DNA of 64,000 bases, taken from contig NC_053400.1 in the NCBI RefSeq assembly GCF_016859285.1, positions 11,397,546 through 11,461,545 of the forward strand, written 5' to 3'. Origin of the DNA: Xiphias gladius (taxonomy: Eukaryota; Chordata; Actinopteri; Istiophoriformes; Xiphiidae). The translations under genes and the position numbers were made by a program. This document shows positions 52,002 to 64,000 of the stretch, piece after piece. Position 1 is the stretch's first letter. The number at the start of each line of letters is the position of its first letter. The notes beneath the pieces were generated by a model. The model was not told where the DNA came from and did not search any database. It was given only the letters and a program-made list of their open reading frames with translations.

Positions 52002-54117
52002 CTGTTGGGACAGGACCCTCGCAGGAAAACTATTTGCAAAGTCCATTTATTGAGACAGAGACAAACATTGTGTTGATAAATGATGCAACACAAAACAATA
52101 ATCTTGCGAACACAGCACACACGTCCGCTCATGAACGGAAGCTCACCGTTAGTTTGGCTCATTACCTGCTTTGCAAGGGCACCTTTAGTTTGCGTGCAAA
52201 AGGTCACTCAATTATTAACACAATCCATTAAATAGTTAAATGGGTTAGTTGTCAATACTCAAACAGAATAATGGTGATTGTATTCATGATTATGAGTAAT
52301 ATAACACCCATAGACAGCCTCCACAGCATACCTTGTGAAACCCTGCAGAGGTACCTATCAGGTTCGTTCCACCCACAGAAAGCTGAAAGAGTACACATGC
52401 AGAAACTATAATGAACCACTTCCTTTGCATTCTGTGGTGGCTTGTGACTTTGGAAAATGATTGTCAGCAAGAAAGCAAAACTCACAGTTATATCCTTAAA
52501 ACACTTATACTCGTACTTTTAAAAATGTAGTACTGAACATGAGCTTCCCCTAACCCCTTTTTCATTTTTGTTCCCTTTCCCCCTATTTGTAGTCAGTTTT
52601 TGTAGCATGTAACCCTCAGAAAATATTCTCCGATGCCTTTAGAAGCACATTTATTTCAAACGTTTGACAGTTATTTGTTTGGGAGATCTCCTGCAGATCA
52701 CCCCCAAGTTCTGAGTGAGCTTTAATTAAATTCATTAGCCAGGGGTTCCGTATCAGATGTGACGGAGAGCTAGTACAGTATCTGTCTGCGCTTCCCTGCC
52801 AGCATTCAATTAATACGGGCTGGATTTCCTTGTAATCACATAGCTTACCATCTGCTCTGATTTTTAGTTGTATAATAAGAATCACACAGTGACCTACTGA
52901 CAGTCAGACCCCGTGCAGGGTGCTTAGACTGTTTCAGCACAGAGTTGACTTTATGTCTTTCAGCGTCAGAAGTGCGGAGATTCAGTGTTTTTTGGTAGTT
53001 TGTACCTAACATAGAGGCTGTGACATCCATCAGTACATGTCAGCCATAACTGGAGCAATAAATAAAAGCCAACCAGTGGCACCATATATTCATGTGAGAA
53101 TAAGCTTACCCCTGACAACACCAGACTTGCAGTACTGTATAAGCACTGGGCTGTTACGAGGTGCTGCACATCCTGTGTAGTGAGAGCGGAAAATCTGGCC
53201 AGGAAGACTGTTCAGATGAAGAAAGGAGAGGAAGCCAATAAGGAAGCCATCACTTGCTCTCCATATTGATTGTGATCCAATCAGCTGAGTTAGCTCCAAG
53301 GGGGCTCAGAGGATGTGAAAGAGAGTAATAAACAGAGACTTGGTGGCGTCTTTGAAATTACATCTACATCCCACAGCTTTTGTTTCAAGACTCAGAAATA
53401 TTTGGTATCTCAAAGAAACCACCATCTAATATTCATCTGTCGATAAGGGTATCGATTTACTGTATATACAGAAATATGTGAGTAAAACAGGCCTAAATTA
53501 TTTACATTTACTTAAAATTTCTCTTTAGAAATCAAACACTTTCAGGGCATATCTAAATATATTCACAATTCACTCAATTCTAGATGATGTTCTCATAAGT
53601 CACCAAACTGCCCAGAAGGTATCTGGACAGAATCAAACAGCAGCTCTCTTAATGCATTTGAACTTTTTAAGGTTTCAGTAATGGTATAACTTTTCAAGTA
53701 ATTTTACAACTGGGAATACAGTGTGCTATAATAGAGGTTATAACAAAATTGGTGACAGCCAGAAAGCCTTTTTTATCACTTGTAGTTTCAAAGATTTACC
53801 ACATGATGTCACTTTTTGAGCACAGTCAACATCCTTGCTTGGTTCTCAGAAACATGGAAAGAGGTAAGTTTCTAAAGAAGAAAATTTCCTTGTTACTGAA
53901 ACACGGTTAATTAGACACTGAGCTTTCTGGGAGCATAATAGGTGAATTTTTGAATATATGTTGACATTACATTAAAGTTCATCACTGTACCAATTATGCA
54001 CTCACCAAAACATAAATTACAGATATTTGACTGTGTCTTTGTTTAGGGCACCAGCACCACGTTTCATCCAAATTTTGGAGTGTTGCAATATGTATCGCAT
54101 TGCCATTTACTGCAAAC
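52002..54117. other. Intergenic upstream of the Ig pseudogene and beyond the chrna3 3' end
   Basis: No intact gene. Earlier exons of the Ig receptor, including a signal peptide, would lie here on the minus strand. A hydrophobic frame near 53230-53180 is a weak candidate only. Confidence 0.4.
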
Positions 54118-54123
54118 TTTATT
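54118..54123 (-). terminator. Polyadenylation signal AATAAA, chrna3
   Basis: Minus-strand AATAAA about 260 bp after the chrna3 stop codon. Confidence 0.5.
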
Positions 54124-54386
54124 TTTAAACAATGAAATAATTCAATTGTCACCACGGTTGCCATTGTTCCTTAGTCAGGTTCTCAGCATTTCAGAGTCCT
54201 TAAACAATTTCAGCAAACAAAAAAAAACATCTACCTATGAAAAATAAACAGACACTGAAATCAGCTTTTGGCAGACACAGTGATCGTTTCTTCTTGACTT
54301 TGGATTCACTCTGTATTTTCCCTCTCTGAGCCATAGTGAGAATCTTACATGTAACAAATGCTGTGCAGTTCACCAGTCGGGAGTAT

Positions 54387-57300
54387 TCAAATGTCCTCCC
54401 CGACTAATAGAGGCTGGAGGAAGAGGCCCGCTGTTCCCAGGATACACACCAGGACAAAAACCCACAGGAAGATCCTGTCAATTACCATGGCAACATACTT
54501 CCAGTCATCCTGAACCTGTGAGAGGATCACAGTGAAACATTTTCAGGGATATGGCGACAATGTTATGGTTTCTTGAAAGCTAATTTCTAATAAAAGCTAT
54601 AGTCTGATGTTACGGTTACTTGTACTCACCTCCTTTGCTTCATTCTGTAGTTTCATGTTCTCCGCTATGTATTTGACACTCTCAATAGCCTCCCTCACCT
54701 CAGGGGACAGTGGCAACAGGGACATTATTCCTCCATCCAGAGACTCGGAACTGGAGCACTGACTTCCCCCTCCCACCCCAACAGCACTGCCTCCAGTCAA
54801 CGCCCCGAGACACCCTAGTCCTCCGCTCCCTCCCCCAGAGTCTGCAGGCAGTTTGCTGGATCTCTGGTGCCAGCAGCAGTTGCAGCGGCCCTCGCAGCAC
54901 AAAAACCCAGATCCTGCACCTTTGCCCGGGTCTACGCTCAAATTATTGAGGTTGGAGAGCTCTGTGTTGTTGAAAAGTCGTTGGCGGTTTGTCAGGCTTG
55001 ATACCACGCTGGAGGCCAGGGCCTGAGGTTTGTGCTGCTTCTGCAAAGTGCCTGACGAATGAATTGCGCAGGGTCTCGAAGGCATCGTGTGAACACTGCC
55101 AGCCACCGTCACCTTCTCAGGGTCCCTCTCTGGCCTTGTCATGAACATCACGCGGGGCAGCAGTCCCAGGAACACACTCCGCACCCAGCAGGGCATGGTG
55201 TGTGTCTTTGGTGTGCGGTAGTGGACGTTCAACACAAAAACAGTGATGACAATAGAGAGGGTGACAAAGATCATGGTGAAGAGGAGGTACTCGCCAATCA
55301 GGGGGATGACTAGTGAAGTGGAGGGGATGGTCTCAGTTATAACCAGCAGGAAGACAGTTAAAGAAAGTAGGACGGAGATACACAGAGTGACCTTCTCACC
55401 ACAATCAGACGGCAGGTAGAAGACGAGCACCGTGAGGAAGGAGATGAGCAAGCAGGGGATGATCATATTGATGGTGTAGAAAAGAGGCAGACGGCGGATG
55501 TACAAAGAGTAAGTGATATCAGTGTAGATTTCCTCGCAGCAGTTGTACTTAATGTCATGTTTGTAACCAGGGGCATCGATGATCATCCACTCGCCGCTCT
55601 CCCAGAAGTCCTTCAGGTTGATGGTGGAGCCAATCAGCACCAGATCGATCTTGGCCTTGTCATAAGTCCAGGAGCCGAACTTCATGGTGCAATTTTGGTA
55701 GTCGAAGGGGAAGTAGGTGACGTCAATCTTGCAGGAACTCTTGAATATGGCCGGAGGGATCCAGGTAACATCACCATTGTAACGAAGCAGGGCCTTGGTT
55801 TTGTCATCAACCTGGAAGTCCCCAACTGCACTGTAAAGAGAGAAAGAGAATAAGAGTGGGAGAACAAAAGAGGAACACAAAGTGAAGGTTGAAGGAGAAG
55901 GACATATGCAGATGAATGAGTCACTGAAGATTAAATTGAAAGATATAAAAAATTGACTATTGTGTCATGGAGATATTAATTAAAAAAGATTATTTTTGGT
56001 TTCAGTAAATTGTACCCTCTGATGTTCCTTATACGCTACTTTAAGAACATGCAAAACAAAAAAATGACCCATGCAAAATGAGTAATGGAGATTGATATAG
56101 TTTGTCATTGTGATCCTTTATCGTAAATGCACCCAACAATCAATAAAAAAGTCGAGCCAGGGTTTTTATTTGGAGTTACACTCACTTGTTGTACAGCACA
56201 ATGTCTGGTTTCCATATCCTGTTGGACGGCACTCGGATAAACTCAACCCCTCCGAAATCTTTTGGATTCCATCTCAGTTTGTAGTCGTTCCAGACCTGAA
56301 AAAAAAAAAAAGCACAATGATTAATCTACGCTAAAAACAAGTCAAAGAAATTAAATGTCAGACAAAACTTTTTAACCACAAGGGCTAAAAATTTAAAGGA
56401 ATATCAATAACCTGAATTGGTAAAACGGAAAATGAACAAGTCCCTGTCCTCTGTATACATGATAGAATTGGTTTTAAATCGGTTTTCTACAGAAATTTGA
56501 ATGGAGTTCTGGTCACAAATCAAATCGATTAATCTAAACCTTTCCCCAGAATTTGATAGCTCAATGAAGGCACTATTTATTCAACCAAAACGTTATTAGT
56601 GATGTCAGTAAACATGAACTTATGTTGATTCAAAGACATAAAAATATATGATATATCATAAATAAACTAAAAACACCTACAAGATAAAATACCAAATATA
56701 ATCTGAGCAACAATCTATGGTATAACAACACTAAGAGTGAGGCTGTGCTTGAACTAAATGCTAACATCAGTATGCTAACATGCATCTTAGTTTAGCATGT
56801 TAGCATGTTCGTGTTGGCAGTAAACGCAAAATACAGCTGAGGCTGATGAGAATGTAATAGGTTTTGCAAGTATTTAATCAAAAGGTACTGGACAAATTAA
56901 CAAATTTGACCTGCTGAAGGCGCTAGATGAAAAGTCAGGGGACTGCCAAAGATGATACACTTCAACATAAGGTGAATGTGTGTACCAAATTTCATAATAA
57001 TCCACCCAATAGTTGTTAATAGTAATACTTTGCCTTTTTCTAGCATGTGACCTCATGACTTACTGAGCAACATGTCTCTTCCAAACAAACCCAAAAGCCA
57101 GGATGCCACCTCTGTAAGCATAATTTTGGGGTTTTACACACACACAAAACAGCTGTATACAGCTATAAAACAGTATACTATAAAAGTATAATATAAAAGA
57201 AAGTAGTTGTTTCCTCTTGGATGATCTTTTACCATACATGTCTGCTCTGACTGATTTTAAACGTACTTTCTTGTAAAATGACCCTCGTAAAAACAACGAG

Positions 57301-60300
57301 AAGTCATCATCTCCATCTGTGGCACATAAACAGAGCTTATACCAGATGTGCGTGAGGAGATAAGATGGACACAGTTTACAGTCTGTTTGGATGGTTCTTT
57401 TGGCCACTGTTTTTGACCCTCTTGAGGACAGCCAGTGATCCTCATGAGACTCATAAAGTAACAATAGTAAAGCAAGCTCGGTGAGCTGTAAAAATTTCAC
57501 TCAGTTAAGAAAGAGTGAGTGTCTTCGGTGTAAGATGTGGGTGGGCAGCGGGGGAAATGTACCGTTGAACATTTCTCACAGAGACTCTAAAACAACAGGC
57601 AACATTAAGATAAGTGAAACAGTGCTTCACCTCTGAGCACCGAAGGGCAATTACAGCTCAACGCTTTAGCATGAACATAGTTCCAGCACAGATGAGCATT
57701 TGCTCAGCACTTGAAATATGGAACCGGGAGGCCTGCCCCGACTCATTTGAATCAAAACTGAGTTCACTGCACTGTGCATCTTGGAAGCACAGGCACCATG
57801 TGGGACCAAGTAAATGATAAAACCATCAAGCCATACAGCAATGTTGTTTTTGTTGCAGACTTGTTCTTTATGATTATGGCATACACATGAGGTTAAATCA
57901 GGTTTGTTGATTCAGGTTCAGTTTACTGCTAAAGCTTAGGTTTCTATCACAATGTCAAAAGGAGTATTATGTACTTTGGCAAGTATGATAAATTCCAGAC
58001 CACTGTCAAATTATTTCAAAAATACACTATAAAATTGATCATGAAATCTCAGTGCATTTGGTTCATAGGATTTAAAAAAATAGGACCACATGGATCGATC
58101 TGTTTAAAAAGCTTCCTCCCATTAATGATTCAAACTGTCTAGCCCCGAAGAATCATGTATGACAGAAGGCCGGATCCATACTTGATGTCCTTGCTCGAGG
58201 TCGATTTGCAGTCATGCACCATAAACTTACATGTCTCAGCCACAGATTGGTCTCCATGATCTGATTGATTTCATCCTGAAAACACAACAGAGTTGATAAT
58301 GAAGATATTTAAGCAAATAAAAACAAATGAATGTTAACATTTTTAAGTTAAAGCAGGCACTGTCACAGGTAATCATCCAATTCCAATGCTCTCTGCAGGG
58401 TCAGACCTCTGTGGATTCAGAGAGGCACACCTGAGTCCTCATCGCCTGGAGCATAACACACATGACAGCTGGAGCTAGGAGGTTGCAGCACAGCCTTTAC
58501 TTTTACTCTAACAACTCAGTGTTAAAGGTGGAGCAGAGGGACTAAAGGGGGGGGAGAAGAAAAACTGTGGGGGTCAGGTTTGTGGGTGACTTAGACCGTG
58601 AATGAACCAATCTCATGACCCAGTGAATAGCATTAACCATTCATGTGACCATTTAGTACTCTGGAGAGGTTCTACATGGCTGGTAGAAGAAGAAGGCCGC
58701 AGGACAATCTTTAATGGATTGGGAGAATAGTGATTTTAAAGCACTTTGACTGCTAAATCCATGGCATAAATCCTGTGCATTATCACCAAATCAGTCAGAG
58801 TGCAGCGGCACAAAAGAAATATGTTCTGGGTCAGATCTGATGAAGATTCATTTCGAAACCAGTGGGATTTTTTTTTCAACATGACATGCAATTACATCTT
58901 GGATATTTTTTTCTCTGGCAGCATGATTTTTTGAATGCTCGAAATGCAGGAGTAGCACCGTTTCATCACGTGCTGTATCTTGCTAACAGATACTGTTTAT
59001 ACACTTTGGGTTTTGTATGTAATAAACAAACAAGATACAACGTGTTAGTGAGCTTAAGAGTTGCAGGCATGCAGATTCTGTTACGACTGAGTAGAGCCAG
59101 GCCAACTGTTTCCCCCTTTTTCCAGTCTTTATGCTAAACTAGGCTAACCGACTATATTTTTTTAACACACAGACATGAGAGTGGTATTAATTTTCTCATC
59201 TAACTCTCGGCAAGGAAGTAAATAAGTGCACTTCCAAAAATGTCAAACTATTTCTTCAAAGAAAACAGTTACCATTTTAACCCACTGTCGCCTGTTCTGG
59301 TACCTTCAAGTTGCCCAGAGAGCCTGTGGTGAAATCCCTGATTGTGAGATGATGACTGAGGCAGCCTGGCTGATGAGCTATTGATGGTCTAAATGAGTCC
59401 ATACAGCCCTGCTGTAATTGGTGTAGGCTGACCAATACCAATTGCATCTGGGTTAGGAGCACCAGGTGTGCAGAGGGAATAATAGTCATCCATCAGCACC
59501 GGGAGCTCCGCAGCCTGCCACATTAGCCAACTTAAGGAGGATGTAACAAAATATCCTTTATTTCTTTGTCTTCTCCAGATCCAGACAGGTATTCAATACT
59601 TATAAAAGTATTTTCAGAAAAAAAAGTACTGATTAGTTATACACAGGCAAAGGAAAAGAAATTGAGATGGCTTCAAGGTGTCAGATCCTGCATTATCCAC
59701 TGAAGCATGGGGAAACAGCTAGCCTGCCTGTCCAGTGGTAACAAAATTTGCCTACCAGCAACTCTAAAGCTCATTAAAGAGCACGCTAGATCTCATCTGT
59801 CTAATTCATACAAAACTTAAGTGCAAAAATGTCACTCTGCAGTTTATGCATGGTTATGCACTGTGGGTAGCTAGATTTTTTCTTATACCTTTGCACAGAG
59901 CCATGCTAGCGCTATCCCCCTGCTTTCAATCTTAATGCTAAACTAAGCTAATGAGTCTCCTTAAAGTAGTGTCATATTTACCGTACAAATAATATCCATC
60001 CTACCATTTCAAACAAGTTATTGCTTAAAGTAAATCGGTTTGGATGTAACACAATATCTCTAGATGGTAAAATGTCTAAAATAAAGCAGCTCGTGAGCAT
60101 CTCCTTGTCCTTCAACACAAGCAGAGGGACCAATGTGTTACAGTACAGTATATCCCAGGCTGTTCATTTTGTGAATGAAGCTGTCGACCTTGTAAAACAC
60201 AACCCTTTTTGCTTAATTATTGACATCCGCCCTAGACCTGTCTGAGTCAAGTGAGTGAGCTGTCTGACCGCCCCGCCGGTCTGCAGTCAACAAGCCCAAG

Positions 60301-61553
60301 CAAAACCTGCCATTAAATCCAGGGGTTGCTCATCTGAAGTGGCAGTGATTGAGTGATAGAGGCTGCCTACACTGAGAGCTACTCAGACAGCTGACATCTC
60401 CCATCTTGTCTTGGCCAGACAAACAGCCACACTGCCCCTCTTTTCATCGAGTTCGCTCCTCAGTGTCTATATACTGTATGCCAGGGGCAACTGTGCACTG
60501 GCTGGGAGTATCTCAGGTGTCTCAGATGGTATCCCAATCATCCCCTTCTCCAAAACCTTGTTGTCCAAAGTCCACAGATGCATGCCCAGCCTATTTCTTG
60601 TGAGATTTAATAGCAATGAATCAGTCCATTATCCTCAGAACCTCCACAGTGACAGCTGTTTTTTTGTTATTCCTTGGTTTTTTTTTCTCTCAGGTCATGA
60701 CTGCTCATTGAGCAGAATGATGTATGCGTGACTGTGGTGAAGTAGTGGCCCGTAACTCACAGCTACTATAGACATCAGAGGGAGTGAAAAACAGGCTACT
60801 TACCACTTTGACCAACTGTGACATGGACACCTCGAACTGAACAATGACTGGGTCAGACACATTTTCCACCGGTCGTATGTACTGGTTGTAGTTGGAGAAT
60901 ATCACAGAGAAGAGCTTGTGCTCTGCATCTGAACATTTGCCTCCTGAATCAGAGCAGAGGGTCAGACATACCGTATGTGTGTCACTGCAGAGTGTTAAGC
61001 TGGTTAATAAAAGCGTGTTTTCAGGATAACTAACTGCCAGATGATCATGTTTGTCACTTCTCGAAAATCCAAAGAAGCAGTGTCAGATTTCACCTATCTC
61101 AGTAAGATACTGAGAACAACTCTTTTAATTTTTTTTTTTTTTTTTAATCTGATAGTATTACCTTTAAGTTATCGTGCTTTGTTGCCTTGATTTATGTTGA
61201 AGTGTTGCAGTGTAATGAAAAATACATTCACCCCTTCAAATGAACAACCACAGCTGCATAAAGGCAATGTTTGTTATCTTTATGTCCCAGACTGTTGAAG
61301 TTATTTAAAATTTAGGATTTGAGTATAATGCATGAAATTAATTTAAAATGGTATTTCAGTTGCTAATTATGTAAAGGTAGCCTACAGTAAATTATATTAT
61401 TATAATGAGCCTATTTTTAATATGATTAAACACGTGTATGTAAAGCAACAAGTAAGCAAGAGGTCATGTTAAAATAGTAGCCCGTTACTCACCTGACAGA
61501 AGAAACAGAAGGACGGAACATGTGGGCAAACCGAGGCAAAAACTGGCTTTCAT
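54387..61553 (-). CDS. chrna3: Nicotinic acetylcholine receptor subunit alpha-3
   Basis: Principal agonist-binding subunit of ganglionic-type nicotinic channels, usually paired with beta4 or beta2 and optionally alpha5. Six coding exons on the minus strand: 61553-61493, 60943-60804, 58275-58231, 56295-56186, 55830-54630, 54515-54387. These total 1686 bp, 561 residues, in the standard neuronal nAChR layout with 45- and 110-bp exons 3 and 4. Markers: [17 protein letters not shown], the Cys loop [15 protein letters not shown], the vicinal Cys pair in [15 protein letters not shown]1-M3 nearly identical to remembered mammalian alpha3, and M4 ending [12 protein letters not shown]. It is longer than human alpha3 (505) because of an extended M3-M4 cytoplasmic loop rich in Gly, Ser and Cys ([14 protein letters not shown], then a Gly-rich stretch before SSSESLDGG). 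The gene faces chrna5 tail to tail. Confidence 0.96.
56735..57035. repeat. Teleost interspersed repeat, degraded
   Basis: Alternating GCTAACAT/TTAGCATG phrases followed by CCAAATTTCATAATAATCCA and CCAATAGTTGTTAATA. This is the end of a repeat frequent in percomorph introns. It lies in the chrna3 intron before the exon at 56295-56186. Confidence 0.55.
59050..59262. repeat. MITE-like interspersed repeat, copy 4 (right part)
   Basis: Contains CAGTCTTTATGCTAAACTAGG, ACATGAGAGTGGTATTAAT and AAATGTCAAACTATTTC, ending TTCAAAG. It is in the same orientation as the right half of 24692-25284 and lies in chrna3 intron 2. Confidence 0.8.
59690..59985. repeat. MITE-like interspersed repeat, copy 5
   Basis: Middle and right parts of the same family: GGGGAAACAGCTAGCCTG, GGTAACAAAATTTGCCTACC, CTTAATGCTAAACTAAGCTA. 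Termini are not preserved. It lies 430 bp from copy 4 in chrna3 intron 2. Confidence 0.8.
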
Positions 61554-61800
61554 CCTTTTTCAACTGACAGATGCAAAATGAATCCGCGCTCCACGAGGGG
61601 CAGACAGAGGAGGAGAAAGCGGGAAGAGTGAGTGAAAGTGCGCTCGCAGCTGCCGAGAGAACCAGAGAGCAGGGTGAGAGAGAGGGAGAGAGGGAGAGAG
61701 GCAGAGAGAGAGGCAGAGCCACACTGAGCCACACACCCAGTCACTAACATGTGTCTGCAGAGTCTACACACTGTCACCACAGTCTTCTGTAAAAGCTGCA
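61554..61800 (-). promoter_or_regulatory. chrna3 5' region with GA-rich tract
   Basis: Immediately upstream of the chrna3 ATG in minus sense. It carries a GAGAGAGGGAGAGAGG-type purine tract (about 61676-61717; pyrimidine-rich on the coding strand). The position suits a 5' UTR and core promoter, but no TATA box or start site can be fixed. Confidence 0.4.
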
Positions 61801-64000
61801 GTTAACTGGATGAAGTTGTTTTGCAGTTTTATGGCAAATTAAATTAAATAGCAAGGAAAATATTCTGACCCTTAAGACTTCTTTACCCAATCAACTTCTC
61901 TTTGTGATGAGATCCTATATGAGCACAGTATCTTGGTGCAAGGTTAGAGCAGTCTCTCTGTATCTTGCTGGCTTGAAGCAGGTGGGGGCTCATTTGGAAA
62001 AGGGCCATGTAATTTCTGTGCACCAATCAGAACTTAGCAAGATTTGAGGGAGAACGTGAACAATGTTGGTGGTTTGTTTGGTGATGGTTGATCAAATCTG
62101 ATCACTACACCCACTTGCTCCGGATGAATCAGACTAGCGGCGTTTTTGACCTCCTAACAAATAATACTTAAAGATGTTTGTAACTTTGTTGTTTATTTAG
62201 CCATAAGTATATAATGAAATAAAGAAATACATTGAAGTCAAATTTCCAGGGATGTGCAGATGTGCAACCATTTTCCGTGGACAGTTGACATGGACCCAGG
62301 TGGTTTTCACATATGCTGTATTTTCCTCTCACAGTCTTGAAGTGCATATTAAATCACAGTGTAGCCTGCAAACAAGATCAATAACCTCTGTGTACCGCTG
62401 GGTTGGGGTTTTGGTGGCCCTCAACATAACTGATTATTTGTTTATTGATTTGATTGATTTTCTTTCTTATTTTTTTGACAGAATATCCTGTTTTTCAAAA
62501 AATATGTCAGTATCTGATGGTAAGCCCACTTCTAATTGGGATATAACTCTGGCTTTGGCTCTGGCTTTCCTCTTTTCTGTCCTTATTGTTATTATAAGGT
62601 ATTATTCTTTCTTCTGGCAAGCAGGGTGGCCTTGTGGTTTGACACTGTCCTTAGGCTGGATGATGGGGAGGTCCAAGTGCTTTTCAGCCGACCTCCACCT
62701 CACGGAAGTGACCTCAAATGATAAATAAATCCCTACCAGCACCAGGGATGGTGTCTGACAAGGCACTCTTAACACCTTTAAGTGGGGCAAGCAAAAAGAG
62801 AGCTGCCCAATGTGGGATTACTAAAGGATTATATCACATACAGATAGAAAGAAATGCTAATTTGTCCTTCAGAGAGTTTTCTTACTCGCAATCAGGGCTG
62901 AATGAAAACTACACCTGCACATAGAAGACTTCAGCTGAGACTGGTCATTTAACAAAACTGTGCTTAGTGACGAACAGTTTCCAAACATATCATGCTGCAA
63001 AGTTTATGCTGTAGATTTAAAAAGACACGGAGTGAAACATATTAATTTCGACTGAATCCTCACGTTTTCAAGGACTATATCACGGTAAATCCTTGCTGGA
63101 AACTTATAAATGCTTGCTTAAGTGGCAGGGCAATTCTCAGAACAGTGCCTTCATGCCTCTCTTCATGGAGACTAATGACATAAGGCTTGAGAATTATTTA
63201 TTTACCAAGTTTTGAAGGAAGACTCCCTCAGGCTTGTTAGCATCCAAACAGATGCTGGATTATTGATGGATAAACTGTGGCAACGCACTGTCTCTGTTCA
63301 CAAATGACAGGAAGTTAACAGGTGACTGTAGAAGCAATGAATGGTCCTAAAAACTGCAAACAGAGTTTAAAGTAAAGAAAGTCCGGTGATTAACGTAGAA
63401 GCTGATTGCAATCTCTTGATTTAAATGAAGGTCTCACGAAAGAACCAACAGTCTGCAGAATCTCTAATGAGCCCACTCAGCACTGTTTATTGAGCAGCAA
63501 ATGTTGTGTGTGGCTGCGCTTGCCCGTCTGTACAAATAAGCACTTAATAGAAATCAATTATGGTGTAAAGGCACAAATGAGTGCCCATAAGAAGTCTAAA
63601 ACTATTACATTTTGTTTTCTTCAAAGATTTTTTTTTTTTTTACAAGTGTTTTATTTAAAGACACGTGTAAGAGCTATGGCAATCACTGACAAAGGTACTG
63701 GGCCTCAAGAGAGTGTAATCAAGATCAGCTCCTTTTAAAATTTAAAGTGAACAGCTGTCTTATGTAAATGATGAAATGTTCCGACTGGCACAATTTCAGC
63801 GAACGTATTGGCTCTGAGGACAAACTTTAACACCGGCAACATAGATTACCCAAGCACTTTGGCAAGACCCGGACAATTTTAAGACTTTATTGGGGATTTC
63901 ATACATTTAATCAAACTGAAAGCGGACACTGATTTATCTTTATTATTCATTCTTTGATCACACATCACATTTCAATGAAATGGTAATACAACTTCACACA
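61801..64000. other. Region upstream of chrna3, no gene recognised
   Basis: In tetrapods the next gene would be CHRNB4, 3' end first. I looked on the minus strand for its last exon (expected to encode DWKFVAMVVDRLFLW-like sequence) and did not find it. A 158-codon plus-strand frame at 62252-62728 contains a hydrophobic stretch (TLALALAFLFSVLIVIIRYY) but resembles no known protein. Confidence 0.45.

Noticed and set aside
57060..57500. 146-codon minus-strand frame
   Set aside because: Lies within a chrna3 intron, has low-complexity composition and resembles no known protein.
62625..62720. Possible tRNA-derived SINE head (GGTGGCCTTGTGGTTTGACA...)
   Set aside because: Resembles a tRNA A-box region loosely, but the A-box consensus has mismatches and no convincing B box or tail follows.
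62252..62728. 158-codon plus-strand frame with a hydrophobic stretch
   Set aside because: Composition is ordinary AT-rich sequence, no splice context or family match was seen, and the hydrophobic run alone is weak evidence.
61801..64000. Search for the 3' end of chrnb4
   Set aside because: No minus-strand sequence resembling its conserved last exon was found in the window.

Overview
This window reads as nuclear DNA from a ray-finned (percomorph-like) fish. It has spliced vertebrate genes with GT-AG introns, low gene density, CA/TA microsatellites, several repeats of kinds common in teleost introns, and UDP-glucuronosyltransferase (UGT) genes whose whole coding region lies in one exon, as in the fish UGT5 group. 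No prokaryotic feature, CRISPR array, tRNA or rRNA gene was seen. Exon limits were derived by hand from reading frame, splice-site sequence and intron phase. Paralogue names come from remembered family sequence, not from a search.

Layout. (1) 1-21,610, minus strand: neuroplastin (nptn), six coding exons in the window. The cytoplasmic tail lies before base 1. The Np65-specific first Ig domain is a frame-neutral cassette exon. (2) 21,440-23,548: GC-rich head-to-head promoter region. (3) 23,549-24,390, plus strand: a short two-exon CALHM-family channel-like gene, followed by a complete miniature inverted-repeat transposon in its probable 3' UTR. (4) 25,985-33,086, minus strand: a UGT cluster with one broken gene, one C-terminal relic and two intact genes. 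The intact genes share a nearly identical 3' half and 3' flank, but their N-terminal halves have diverged. (5) 34,795-38,360: microsatellite, an unassigned set of minus-strand reading frames ending in a hydrophobic segment, an orphan CpG-rich stretch, and the region upstream of chrna5. (6) 38,404-44,247, plus strand: chrna5, the nicotinic receptor alpha5 subunit. It lacks the alpha-defining Cys-Cys pair and has an extra 82-bp intron. (7) 44,248-54,386: repeats, a local duplication, a third intact UGT gene on the plus strand, and a decayed multi-Ig-domain receptor gene on the minus strand. (8) 54,387-61,553, minus strand: chrna3, the nicotinic receptor alpha3 subunit, with the canonical six-exon layout.

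How the parts relate. chrna5 and chrna3 face each other tail to tail, as in the tetrapod CHRNA5-CHRNA3-CHRNB4 cluster, and their products can co-assemble in ganglionic-type receptors. Here about 10 kb lies between them, holding a UGT gene and an Ig-receptor pseudogene. UGT copies therefore lie on both sides of chrna5 in opposite orientation and share near-identical patches, which suggests exchange of sequence between inverted copies. chrnb4 was not found; it may lie past base 64,000.
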